Shown: positions 33,990 to 42,973 of the stretch, in pieces
How the letters are laid out: every line of letters begins with the position of its first letter
Numbering within the stretch: the stretch's first letter is position 1
Assembly: GCF_026229185.1 (NCBI RefSeq)
Contig: NZ_JAGGJA010000006.1
Span: forward strand, 1 to 64,000
Length of the DNA stretch: 64,000 nucleotides
Direction of reading: 5' to 3'
From: Fodinibius salsisoli
Lineage (GTDB): Bacteria > Bacteroidota > Rhodothermia > Balneolales > Balneolaceae
Made by a program: the position numbers and the translations under genes
The notes under the pieces: generated by a model
Database searches by the model: none
The model's input: only the letters and a program-made list of their open reading frames with translations
What the model was told of the DNA's origin: nothing

Positions 33990-35482
33990 ATTCAGAACAA
34001 ACTATTCCTACTTTTAACGATCCACTCCCTATCGATCTTTTTTTAGAATCAGAGGATAACGCTTATCTCTATGACGATCTGCGACAGTTTGAACATTACC
34101 TGCTAAACTACCTTGCCGATGCTGGCCATGACTATGATTCTCCGCTGGCACTTTGGGCCCAATCCAGTGATGAGCTGGTCTTTTTAATTGCTGCCTGCTG
34201 GAGGCTTGGCATTCCCTTCGTTCCCCTTGATCCCCAATTAACCGACGCTGAATTCATCAAAAGAGTTCAGCAGTTAAAGGTTGCAACCGTCATCACTGAC
34301 AAAAAAAGTGCACCGGATTCCTCCATCCATGCCATTGATATTCAAGATCTTGACTTAACCAATGTCATACAGCCTGATTTTGAACCCCTGGATTGGGTTA
34401 AAGAACGTAGAAAGAGTGTACAGCCCGATCAAATATTTGGATATTTCTTTACTTCCGGAACTTCCGGCAAGCCCAAAACTGTGCCTCTAAAGCGCCGACA
34501 ACTCCTTTTTGCAGCTCGGGCATCAATTCAAAACATAAAGCCCAATCGCAATCGGTTTTGGCTACTCTGTCTGCCCTTGCACCACGTTGGGGGAATATCA
34601 GTTATTTTGCGATCGGTGCTGTATGGGGCCGGTGTTTTCCGAATGGACCGTTTTGATGAGGATATAATATCCGGCTACCTAGCCAATGACCATCGGTTCG
34701 AGGCTGCCTCATTAGTTCCAACCATGCTTAAGCGAATACTGGCTAAGCCCGAAGTAAAGATACATGATGATTTCCAGGCTATCTTGTTGGGCGGCGGACC
34801 AATAGATACATCAATGGTGGAAGAATGCTTTGAAAGAGGTGTTCCTATTATTGCCAGTTATGGCATGACCGAGAGTGGTGCTCAAATTGCAGCTAATCCC
34901 CTGATGACCATCGGTGATTTAAGTAGACCTAAAAAAAGTGTCGGCAAACTTTTTTCACCTAATAAAGTTGAAATCAGAAATGCAGATAATGAACCTCTCG
35001 AAGCCGAAACCTCAGGCCAAATATGGCTTAAAGGTCCCCAAATTTTTGACGGTTACCTGGAGCAAGGTCTAAACCAGGCTTTTGATAATGAAGGATGGTT
35101 CAACACCGGTGACTTTGGCTATTTGAACAAAAATCAGGAGCTTTTTATTGAGGCTCGACGAACCGATTTGATTATAAGCGGCGGAGAAAACATACCCCCC
35201 CAAGAAGTAGAAGAAGCCTTGCGAGGCCTTCAATCTATCCAGGAAGCCGCTGTTATCGGAGTTCCTGATAAAGAATGGGGGCAAAAAGTTGTTGCTATCG
35301 TTGTTCTTCACGGGGATTCTGCCTTCAATGCTGCAGACATCCAGGATCAGCTCCGACCAAGCTTACGCTCCTTTAAGATACCCAAAGAAATTATTCCAAC
35401 CGATCATCTTCCACGAACCAAAACTGGTAAAATAAGCCGCCATAAAATCAAGGAGCTCTATCCCAAGCTAAGCAGGCAATGA
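33986..35482 (+). CDS. menE: o-Succinylbenzoate-CoA ligase
   Basis: Activates o-succinylbenzoate with ATP and CoA. An ANL-superfamily enzyme of 498 residues: P-loop-like FFTSGTSGKPKTVPL, substrate region LPLHHVGGISVILR, ASYGMTESGAQIA, the hinge FNTGDFGYLN / RRTDLIISGGENI and the C-terminal lysine in KTGKISR. Start overlaps menC by ATGA. The last 15 bases overlap the end of the convergent antiporter gene. The earlier menaquinone genes (menF, menD, menH, menB) are not in the window. Confidence 0.93.
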   Translation: MNSEQTIPTFNDPLPIDLFLESEDNAYLYDDLRQFEHYLLNYLADAGHDYDSPLALWAQSSDELVFLIAACWRLGIPFVPLDPQLTDAEFIKRVQQLKVATVITDKKSAPDSSIHAIDIQDLDLTNVIQPDFEPLDWVKERRKSVQPDQIFGYFFTSGTSGKPKTVPLKRRQLLFAARASIQNIKPNRNRFWLLCLPLHHVGGISVILRSVLYGAGVFRMDRFDEDIISGYLANDHRFEAASLVPTMLKRILAKPEVKIHDDFQAILLGGGPIDTSMVEECFERGVPIIASYGMTESGAQIAANPLMTIGDLSRPKKSVGKLFSPNKVEIRNADNEPLEAETSGQIWLKGPQIFDGYLEQGLNQAFDNEGWFNTGDFGYLNKNQELFIEARRTDLIISGGENIPPQEVEEALRGLQSIQEAAVIGVPDKEWGQKVVAIVVLHGDSAFNAADIQDQLRPSLRSFKIPKEIIPTDHLPRTKTGKISRHKIKELYPKLSRQ

Positions 35483-36502
35483 GGGTATGGAGTCGATAAG
35501 GCCAAAATTTTCCAAGGTCATCCAGACGAGGAACAGCCCATAAATGACCAACAGCCAAACAGATTCTATACGACTGAGGGTCATATCAGTACGCATAAAG
35601 CTAAATAAAATAAGGGTAGCTATAGTCAGCGCTCCCATTAAGGGTGCTGCAATCGTGAAGTTTATAACAGCTGTGCCGGCAATAAGAATACCCGCCGGAA
35701 TACATACCAGCAAATCAAAAATGTTGCTCCCCAAAACATTGGCCAACGAAGTGATAGCATCTCCCTTTTGGGCTTTACGTACGCTAACAAACAGGTCGGG
35801 GATACTGGTTCCGGCTGCAACTATCGATATACCCCAAAGAAACGAAGGTGTACCTAACAGATCGCCAAATTTAATAGCTGCTTGCACCAGCATTTCAACG
35901 CCAATTAGAATAACGGCCAGGCTGACCATCAACAGTCCCCATTCTTTCAATACATGAATTTGATCGGCTTCAAATTCCGGCTCATAATCTAACGTATCCT
36001 GGTATTGAATAAAGATATACAAGCCATAGATGAGCAATGGCAATAAGGCAAGAACCCTATTCATTTCTCCGAGAATAATATGATCATCGGAAGCAAGGGG
36101 AAAGTAGATGGCCGCAAATGAAAAAGTTATTATCAGGACGGCCACAGAGATCATATAAAACTGGGCTTCTTTGTAAACCAGATCTCTATTCGGTTCCAAC
36201 GGACTTTTGGCCGCCAAACCTGCACAAGCTGGTATTACAAGGATATTAAAAATAGCTGACCCCACGATGGCCGAAACACCAAGGTCAAACTCGCCATGCA
36301 ACAAGGTCGATAACACTACCGTAGAAAGCTCCGGGAAACTGGATCCTATGGCCACGACAATAGCTCCCTGAACAATTGCAGGAAGCTCATAATAATTTGA
36401 AAGTTTTTCAGCTGACTTTTCCAGCCAGTCGCTTCCCTTCCATAAAATAGCCGTAGCTATTACTGAAACAAGCACCCAAAAAAGAAGTGACAGAGCCATC
36501 AA
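35468..36502 (-). CDS. Sodium/calcium-exchanger-family antiporter (CaCA, YrbG-like)
   Basis: 344 residues, about ten transmembrane helices with the two inverted alpha-repeats of the CaCA family. Repeat 1 is VAIGSSFPELSTVVLST followed by VGSAIFNILVIPA; repeat 2 is AAGTSIPDLFVSVRKA followed by LGSNIFDLLVCIP. The acidic residue in each GSSFPE / GTSIPD motif is the ion ligand of the family. A charged cytoplasmic loop (EPEFEADQIHVLKE) separates the halves. It probably exchanges Na+ or H+ for Ca2+. It converges on menE with a 15-base overlap. Confidence 0.92.
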   Translation of the reverse strand: MMALSLLFWVLVSVIATAILWKGSDWLEKSAEKLSNYYELPAIVQGAIVVAIGSSFPELSTVVLSTLLHGEFDLGVSAIVGSAIFNILVIPACAGLAAKSPLEPNRDLVYKEAQFYMISVAVLIITFSFAAIYFPLASDDHIILGEMNRVLALLPLLIYGLYIFIQYQDTLDYEPEFEADQIHVLKEWGLLMVSLAVILIGVEMLVQAAIKFGDLLGTPSFLWGISIVAAGTSIPDLFVSVRKAQKGDAITSLANVLGSNIFDLLVCIPAGILIAGTAVINFTIAAPLMGALTIATLILFSFMRTDMTLSRIESVWLLVIYGLFLVWMTLENFGLIDSIPSLPA

Positions 36503-36691
36503 CGAGAACTAATGTTTTTATTATTTAACATGCTGAGACTTCAGACAAATGTTTTCACTCTTTAGGAAGGGAGAGAACAAGAGAATTTTAGGGGGGCAAC
36601 CCAACTCCCAAATACATCAGCTTTCAAAATTTTACGTTTCTAGTTCCGTGTAATAAACCTTGTCCCCACCTATACGATAAGCAATCCAGCT

Positions 36692-37981
36692 TTAATCATC
36701 GGTATAGGCCAACCCTTTAGCTCCAATATCAGAGCGGAAATACTTATTGGAAAAGGAGATTTTCTCAACCTCCTGATACGTATTCTTGATAGCTTCGGCC
36801 AGCGTATTACCACCGCCGACGACATTCATAACTCGTCCACCGTCTGTGAGTATCTTCCCATTTTCCTCTTTGGTGCCCGCATGGAAAACGAATGCCCCCT
36901 CTGATACCTCATCTATGCCGGAAATCTCTTTCCCTTTTTTATAGTCCAGCGGATACCCATCGGAAGCTAATACAACACAGCATCGATACTGGTTATCTAT
37001 CCGCACGTCTTTTTGATCGAGAGTTTCATTGGCAGCAGCTTCCAGAAGCTCAAGCAGGTCCGACTCCAGAGAAGGCAAAATAGCCTGGCATTCCGGATCC
37101 CCGAATCGGCAATTGTACTCCACGACTTTGGGGCCATTCTTGGTAATCATCAAGCCAAAATATAGAATTCCTTTATAGGGATTCTCATCCAGCAACATTG
37201 CTGAAATAGTCGGTAAGATCACTTCTTTTTCAATACGTTGCAGCATTCTCCGTCCTAAGACGGGGGTTGGAGCATAGGCGCCCATACCACCGGTATTAAG
37301 TCCGGTGTCTCCTTCTCCTATCCGCTTATGATCTTGGGCATAGTGTATGATTTTAGCAGTTTTTCCATCCGATATTACAAAAACAGAGGCTTCCTGACCT
37401 TTCATGAACTCTTCCACGACAAGCGTATCCGCAGCTTCTCCAAAGCGGTCGCTTTCTTCGAGTTCATTGAGTCGCTTCTCTACTTCTTCAGCAGTCTCAC
37501 AAATAAAGACCCCTTTACCACCTGCCAGGCCATCAGCTTTGAGCACTACAGGATAGGTATCCTTCTTTTTAATTACGGAAAGCGCTTTATCGAACTCTCC
37601 CTGACTATAGGTTTCAAAATCAGCTGTTGGAATGCTGTTCTTCTTCATGAATTCATTAGCGAACTTCTTACTCCCTTCCAACTGGGCCGCTTTTTTTGAA
37701 GGGCCGAAAACCTTATGCCCTCTCTCTTCCAGGAAGTCGGTAATACCTTCTACCAATGGCTTTTCCGGCCCAACGACGGTCAGATCAACGGCTTTATTCT
37801 CAATAAAATTTAGAATAGCCTCGAAGTCCGATAGTTCAAGGTCCACATTTTGGCCATGCTGTGCCGTCCCCGGATTACCAGGGGCGATATACAGCGTGTC
37901 CAGTTTATCAGATTTGGCGATGCTCCAGGCCATCGCATGCTCGCGTCCGCCACTACCTAAAAGTAATACGTTTAAACCCAT
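36692..37981 (-). CDS. purD: Phosphoribosylamine-glycine ligase
   Basis: ATP-grasp enzyme making glycinamide ribonucleotide in purine synthesis. The N-terminal LLLGSGGREHAMAWSI, VVGPEKPLVEGI, ATP-grasp segments LKADGLAGGKGVFIC and VVEEFMKGQEASVF, and metal region VVEYNCRFGDPE are all present. The length of 429 is typical. It is followed on the same strand after a 36-base gap by nothing coding and lies 40 bases downstream of tpiA, so it may be co-transcribed with it. The purine genes purE and purK are in the same window but 23 kb away. Confidence 0.95.
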   Translation of the reverse strand: MGLNVLLLGSGGREHAMAWSIAKSDKLDTLYIAPGNPGTAQHGQNVDLELSDFEAILNFIENKAVDLTVVGPEKPLVEGITDFLEERGHKVFGPSKKAAQLEGSKKFANEFMKKNSIPTADFETYSQGEFDKALSVIKKKDTYPVVLKADGLAGGKGVFICETAEEVEKRLNELEESDRFGEAADTLVVEEFMKGQEASVFVISDGKTAKIIHYAQDHKRIGEGDTGLNTGGMGAYAPTPVLGRRMLQRIEKEVILPTISAMLLDENPYKGILYFGLMITKNGPKVVEYNCRFGDPECQAILPSLESDLLELLEAAANETLDQKDVRIDNQYRCCVVLASDGYPLDYKKGKEISGIDEVSEGAFVFHAGTKEENGKILTDGGRVMNVVGGGNTLAEAIKNTYQEVEKISFSNKYFRSDIGAKGLAYTDD

Positions 37982-38021
37982 ATTAATTTATTCCGTTCAG
38001 GATAAAATTAGAGTGATAAAT

Positions 38022-38795
38022 TTATGATGACAACTGATCTGCAATTTCAATAATCGCGGTAAAGCTATCGGCTTTCAACGAAGCCCCTCCAATAAGTCCA
38101 CCATCCACATCCGGCTGGCTGAGCAGTTCTTCTGCATTATGAGGTTTCATACTTCCGCCATAGAGCACCTGTATTTGACCGGCTTTATCCTGGCTGTATA
38201 CATCCGCAAGTACTTCCCGAATCATCTTGTGCATTTCTTGCGCCTGTTCTGGGGTTGCACTCTCACCGGTGCCAATGGCCCAAATCGGTTCGTAAGCAAT
38301 AACCAAATCCATTGCATCATCTGCATCAATATCCAGTATGGCAGCTTCTACCTGTTTGCGGACTACAAGCTCATGCTCGTCTGCTTTACGTTGTTTCAGC
38401 GATTCTCCAACACAAATTACGGGACGCAAGTTATCGGAAACGGCCTTCTTGGCCTTGGCATTGACGGTTTTATCCGTTTCGCCAAAATATTCTCTTCGTT
38501 CGGAGTGGCCTAAAATTACATAGGTACAACCGACTTCATTCAGCATCTGGGTACTTACCTCGCCTGTATAAGATCCATTGTCTTCGGAATAGACATTCTG
38601 TGCTCCCAAGCTGATATCTTCTTGGTCTTCAAGTTCTGCAGAGGCCGTTGTCAAAGAAATCATCGGTGGGCACACCAGTACATCTATAGAATCAGGAATT
38701 TTGACATCACTATTTTTAATGCCCTGTAGCAGGTCCGATGTTTCTTGTGGACCACAATTCATCTTCCAGTTACCTGCAATTAAAAAATTTCTCAT
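38022..38795 (-). CDS. tpiA: Triosephosphate isomerase
   Basis: Interconverts dihydroxyacetone phosphate and glyceraldehyde 3-phosphate. Residues visible: NWKMN (Lys12), ILGHSERREYFGE (catalytic His), AYEPIWAIGTGE (catalytic Glu, flexible loop) and YGGSMKPHN plus GLIGGASL for phosphate binding. The length of 257 is normal. It lies 4 bases after a thioredoxin-fold lipoprotein gene, suggesting co-transcription. Confidence 0.96.
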   Translation of the reverse strand: MRNFLIAGNWKMNCGPQETSDLLQGIKNSDVKIPDSIDVLVCPPMISLTTASAELEDQEDISLGAQNVYSEDNGSYTGEVSTQMLNEVGCTYVILGHSERREYFGETDKTVNAKAKKAVSDNLRPVICVGESLKQRKADEHELVVRKQVEAAILDIDADDAMDLVIAYEPIWAIGTGESATPEQAQEMHKMIREVLADVYSQDKAGQIQVLYGGSMKPHNAEELLSQPDVDGGLIGGASLKADSFTAIIEIADQLSS

Positions 38796-38799
38796 AACG

Positions 38800-40158
38800 C
38801 TAATTGTTGTCTTTATTAATAAGAGTTTGTAAATCTTTTATAACATCCTGGAATTCTTGCCCTACATACTTTCGAATGATCTTTCCATCCTCGTCAATTA
38901 AGAACCGAGTAGGTATAAGACGGATATTAAATTTTTCGAGTAATTTTTGGCGATCAAAGGCCTGTGCATCAGCTACAGCCCAAAGTTTGGGTCGTTCTTC
39001 AAAAAAAGCATCTACCGTAACCTGGCTTTCATCCAGTGGAATGGTCACCACGTCTAATCCAAAATTCTTGTAGAGGTTATAGATGACCGCTGTTCGTTCA
39101 AACTGCTCCTGGTACAATCTGTTGGCCAACCGGGTAACTTCAAGGATATATGAGTGCCCCAACAGGGAATCTCTGCTGACTACCCTCCCCTTTTCGTTAA
39201 ATTGGAATGACGGTATACTATCGCCCGGTGACAGGTAATTTAAATCATAATCAATTGATTCAACCCAGCGAATGGCCGTGCTGTCATCCGAATATTGCTG
39301 GCGAAATTCATCCAGTTGCTGCTGGGCCTTATGAACACGAGCACTGTCATACAGCAGCTTAATTCGCTCCATACTGATATTCCTACTGGGTTCACGTTCT
39401 TGGGTAATGCCAGATAATGTATCCAAGTATGCCAACGCTGCATTCAGGCCTTGGGTTTGGGCGTAATATTCTTTGCCATAATTTGCAGCTACCTGTACCA
39501 AAGCATCATTTTCTCTAATTGATTTCAGGCGGTCCATCATTTTAGCATTATTCCATCCCTGTAACAATTGAACCGATTCTACAGCCGCCAGCTCGGCAGC
39601 CCTCGTATCGGGATTCTCTTGGTATAAATCCATATACAGGTTGCTCCACTTGTTGAGTTCTTGTTCAAGAGTATCCTGGCTTAACCTTCCGGCGTTAGCA
39701 AATCGTGCTATCCGCTGAAAGCCTGAATTAAGTCGGCGGAACTTCTGCATCGCATCATGCTCGCGGGATGAAATTGTAAGCGATTCGCGCAGGTTTGGAA
39801 AGGTTCCATTGATAGTTACAGAATCACCGTCTGCCAGAATGATCCCCAACTGTCCAAGTCGGCTACCACTACTGGTGGTCAAAAACGCCGGGTATTGCCC
39901 CTTCTCCTTAAAAGTGGCGGTGCCCGAGAAGGCTCCGGATGAATCCGACATAGCATGGAAAAGGGTATCGGGGGATGCCCCAGCCGAATCGCGGTGAACA
40001 ATATTAATCCCGATCGGTAAAATCTGCTGGGCATTACTGATTGAGTCAGCCACTGAAAACTGACCACTTATCTCTGCCTGTTGTTGGGTATTTTCAGACG
40101 AACATCCCCAACTGATTAATGCAATAAAAACCCCAAAAAGTAAACGTTTTTTTAACAT
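38800..40158 (-). CDS. TlpA-like lipoprotein with thioredoxin fold lacking CxxC
   Basis: 452 residues. Lipobox SWGC (Cys19) gives a membrane-anchored periplasmic protein. Residues 30-130 form a DUF4369-like beta domain (FHAMSDSSGAFSGTATF, LGIILADGDSVTINGTF). A helical middle section (140-300) follows, then a C-terminal thioredoxin-like domain (about 315-445). The position of the usual WCxxC reads YILEVTRLANRLYQEQF with no cysteine. The cis-Pro loop RLIPTRFLIDEDGKIIRKYVG is conserved. It therefore looks redox-inactive. Bacteroidota TlpA/ResA paralogues of this layout are common; the loss of both cysteines is what stands out. Confidence 0.8.
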   Translation of the reverse strand: MLKKRLLFGVFIALISWGCSSENTQQQAEISGQFSVADSISNAQQILPIGINIVHRDSAGASPDTLFHAMSDSSGAFSGTATFKEKGQYPAFLTTSSGSRLGQLGIILADGDSVTINGTFPNLRESLTISSREHDAMQKFRRLNSGFQRIARFANAGRLSQDTLEQELNKWSNLYMDLYQENPDTRAAELAAVESVQLLQGWNNAKMMDRLKSIRENDALVQVAANYGKEYYAQTQGLNAALAYLDTLSGITQEREPSRNISMERIKLLYDSARVHKAQQQLDEFRQQYSDDSTAIRWVESIDYDLNYLSPGDSIPSFQFNEKGRVVSRDSLLGHSYILEVTRLANRLYQEQFERTAVIYNLYKNFGLDVVTIPLDESQVTVDAFFEERPKLWAVADAQAFDRQKLLEKFNIRLIPTRFLIDEDGKIIRKYVGQEFQDVIKDLQTLINKDNN

Positions 40159-40193
40159 ATAAAGGTATATCAGGCGCTTGTTGAACTTTTAAA

Positions 40194-41642
40194 CTACGAG
40201 TTATTCAGACGCTCAGCAATAAGCTCTCGAACCAGCTGTGGATTGGCTTTACCCTGAGATTGCTGCATCACCTGACCAATAAAGAATCCGATTAATCCTT
40301 TTTTACCGTCGCGATAGCGTTCTACCTCGTCGGGGTGATTTTCAATTACTTTATCCACTATGGGTTCGATAAATCCGGTGTCAGAAACCTGCATCAGATT
40401 CATTTCCCTGGCTAACTCTTCAGCCGACGTACCTTCATCGAGCATGGCATCGAAAACTTCAGTCATAGCTGAGGAATTTATTTTATCATTCTCGCGGAGC
40501 TGTACTAAGCCTGCCAACCGTTCCTCAGAGATAGGAAATGCTCCAATTGCAATGCTCCGCTCATTGAGAACACGCAAAACTTCAGACAGAACGAGGTTGG
40601 ACACTGCTTTAGGATTATCAACATGACTCAATACACCTTCGAAATAATCGGCTAAATAGCGATCTTCCGTCAGCGTTTCAGCATCCTCTTCACTTAGTCC
40701 TAAGGCATCAGCAAATCGCTGTTTGCGCACATCCGGCAACTCCGGCAAACTTGCTTTTACTTCTTCGAGCATCTCATCGGTCACTACTACCGGGGGGATA
40801 TCCGGCTCTGGGAAATAGCGATAGTCGTGCGCTTCTTCTTTAGAACGCATTGTGCGGGTTTCCATCTTGTTGGCATCCCACAAGAGTGTTTGTTGGACCA
40901 CCTCTCCGCCGGATTCAATCAGGTCGATCTGACGATCAATTTCATAGGTTATGGCTCGTTCCACGTTGCGGAAAGAGTTCATATTTTTAAGCTCGGTGCG
41001 GGTTCCGAATTCCTCCTGCCCTTTAGGGCGAACCGAAACGTTGGCATCGCAACGGAGGCTTCCTTCCTCCATATTGCCGTCACAGATTTCAAGATATTGT
41101 ACAATCTGCTTGATGCGTTTCAAATATTCATAAGCCTCTTGCGGTGTGCGGATATCCGGTTCGGAGACAATCTCAATGAGCGGCACCCCCGAACGGTTAA
41201 GATCAATAAGGGTATTGAAAGGATCCTGATCGTGGATAGATTTGCCAGCATCCTCTTCCATATGGATACGTGTAATACCTATATCCTTGGAATAGTCCTC
41301 CAACTCAATCGTTAAGTTACCATCATGGCAGATTGGAGTTTCATACTGCGAAATTTGGTATCCCTTTGGCAAATCCGGATAAAAATAGTTCTTACGGGCA
41401 AAAATAGACTTGCGAGCAATACTGCAGCTGGTTGCAAGACCCATTTTTATAATATATCGAACTAAATTTTCGTTCAGTACCGGAAGTGTGCCCGGGTGCC
41501 CCAGGCATAATGGAGTTACCTGAGTATTGGGAGAGCCCCCAAATTTTGTTGATACTGGTGCAAAGGCTTTACTTTCTGTTAATAGCTGGGCGTGCACCTC
41601 TAACCCGATAACTGCTTCAAACTCTGTATTCGAACTGCTCAT
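40194..41642 (-). CDS. gatB: Asp-tRNA(Asn)/Glu-tRNA(Gln) amidotransferase subunit B
   Basis: Subunit of GatCAB that binds misacylated tRNA and activates the carboxyl group. Signatures: EAVIGLEVHAQL, KSIFARKNYFYPDLPKGYQI, LIEIVSEPDIRTPQEAYEYL, GSLRCDANVS and RTELKNMNSF, plus the C-terminal YqeY-like tail (IGFFIGQVMQQSQGKANPQ). The start is set at ATG 41642; an in-frame TTG at 41651 is less likely. Presence implies that Gln-tRNA and/or Asn-tRNA is made by transamidation. The gatA and gatC genes are elsewhere. Confidence 0.95.
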   Translation of the reverse strand: MSSSNTEFEAVIGLEVHAQLLTESKAFAPVSTKFGGSPNTQVTPLCLGHPGTLPVLNENLVRYIIKMGLATSCSIARKSIFARKNYFYPDLPKGYQISQYETPICHDGNLTIELEDYSKDIGITRIHMEEDAGKSIHDQDPFNTLIDLNRSGVPLIEIVSEPDIRTPQEAYEYLKRIKQIVQYLEICDGNMEEGSLRCDANVSVRPKGQEEFGTRTELKNMNSFRNVERAITYEIDRQIDLIESGGEVVQQTLLWDANKMETRTMRSKEEAHDYRYFPEPDIPPVVVTDEMLEEVKASLPELPDVRKQRFADALGLSEEDAETLTEDRYLADYFEGVLSHVDNPKAVSNLVLSEVLRVLNERSIAIGAFPISEERLAGLVQLRENDKINSSAMTEVFDAMLDEGTSAEELAREMNLMQVSDTGFIEPIVDKVIENHPDEVERYRDGKKGLIGFFIGQVMQQSQGKANPQLVRELIAERLNNS

Positions 41643-41815
41643 GGATAACAATTAATTACCAATTCCTTTTTAATGATGGCAAAATATATTAAACCTATCG
41701 GACATTTATTAGTTAATATATGAACGATTTATGAACGATGAGTCGATCCACACAAATTAATAACTTTATTATGTAATTTTATAGCTGCAAAACGCTATTA
41801 AAATACCGAAACTTT

Positions 41816-42361
41816 ATGCATCAGGAACTTCACATTTTTGAAGAGGAAACACCTGTCTTTTGGGGATTGGCTATTCTTGTTTGTACAGCCGGGGGCACCT
41901 ATCTCTTATCAGGTACTTTTGTATCTATGGATTGGAATTTGCTTAATATTCAGCAAATAGGCGCACTTGTTTTATTCCTGATTAGTTTTTGGGGTATTTT
42001 CAAACTTTCAGAGCCAAAATATCATTTTGCCTTTCATTTTGAGAGTGAAATACTCGTCATTGACATCCAGAAAGGGACACATTTGCTCAAAACGCTCAAG
42101 CTTCCGGCACAAGAAATCGATGCCCTTCGCTTTTCTCCCGAATATCCCCGGCTGCCAAAAGAAGCTCTGTTCGACTTTTCGCGATCATACCATCTGATGT
42201 GGCGCAGAAAAAATGAGCCTTCATATCAGAAAGTGCTATCGGTAGAATCTGCCCAATTCACCCTTAAAGTGGATGATATAGCTAAAATTATGCACTTTAT
42301 TCAACAGCGGGTCCCTGACATTTATATCCCACCCGAGCAATCTGACTTTTTCAACCTATAG
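41816..42361 (+). CDS. Two-helix membrane protein of unknown function
   Basis: 181 residues. Two hydrophobic segments (about 14-33 and 45-63) are followed by a soluble beta-rich domain resembling the PH-like domains of bacterial membrane proteins (FHFESEILVIDIQKGTH, YHLMWRRKNE, FTLKVDDIAKI). The C-terminus is FFNL. It stands alone between gatB (divergent) and a 600-base gap. I do not recognise the family. Confidence 0.6.
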   Translation: MHQELHIFEEETPVFWGLAILVCTAGGTYLLSGTFVSMDWNLLNIQQIGALVLFLISFWGIFKLSEPKYHFAFHFESEILVIDIQKGTHLLKTLKLPAQEIDALRFSPEYPRLPKEALFDFSRSYHLMWRRKNEPSYQKVLSVESAQFTLKVDDIAKIMHFIQQRVPDIYIPPEQSDFFNL

Positions 42362-42664
42362 TATTTCTAACAGTCAGGTTCTAATAGAGGCTCTCTATAT
42401 AGGCTATTAGATATTATCAATTACGAATTGACCGCAAATAAGAATACCTTCTTTATCTCAAATTGAGACTTACATAAAAAGATGCTCAGTTATTATAACA
42501 TAACTTTTTAAAAGTATCTAATATTACTTCATGGTTACCCTTGGTTTTTTGCCAAGCTTTGATATAACGATTGTATTTCTTTGAAAAAGAAGAGTTATCC
42601 CGATGACCAGTATATGTAAGATGATGATGTATTGATTGAATGATTTCCCTTATCATAATCCCTA

Positions 42665-42708
42665 AAGGCGGCGTACCTGGAATATTGGACGCCGCCTTCT
42701 CTTTTTTT
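42665..42708 (+). terminator. Strong intrinsic terminator without an adjacent gene
   Basis: AAGGCGGCGT (42665-42674) pairs over ten bases with ACGCCGCCTT (42689-42698), followed by CTCTTTTTTT. The tail orientation gives termination of plus-strand transcription. The upstream stop is at 42361. Confidence 0.85.
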
Positions 42709-42808
42709 ATTACAATAGTTATAGTACCAAACTCGCGGCCTTGAGGTTGGCCTTTTCCCTCCCTAGTTGAAACAGTCAGCCCCTTCTATGTGGTTTTCCC
42801 TATCTTTT

Positions 42809-42838
42809 CAGATCGCTCATTATCAAATGAGTGATCTG
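42809..42838. repeat. Inverted repeat with 13-base arms
   Basis: CAGATCGCTCATT (42809-42821) is complementary to AATGAGTGATCTG (42826-42838) with one G-T pair and a four-base loop. No T-tract follows. It could be a protein-binding site or the 3' hairpin of the minus-strand propeller lipoprotein transcript that ends nearby. Confidence 0.55.
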
Positions 42839-42973
42839 GAAATAAAACGGGTGCTTATCCCTGGCATATTTGCCTGACAAATAAAAATGGACTTCACACC
42901 ATTGTAAAGCCCATCCTGCATTTCTCAATCAACGTAATAGTTATCTAAGATCAATGATAGTTAGTGCAAACAA

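Larger units (their letters stand above)
42362..42973 (+). other. Gene-poor stretch with an orphan terminator and a strong inverted repeat
   Basis: 612 bases without a supportable protein gene. It holds a strong intrinsic terminator at 42665-42708 that is 300 bases from the nearest upstream stop, and a 13-base-arm inverted repeat at 42809-42838. The terminator might end a small RNA transcribed from about 42400-42700; no promoter or family can be named. Confidence 0.4.
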
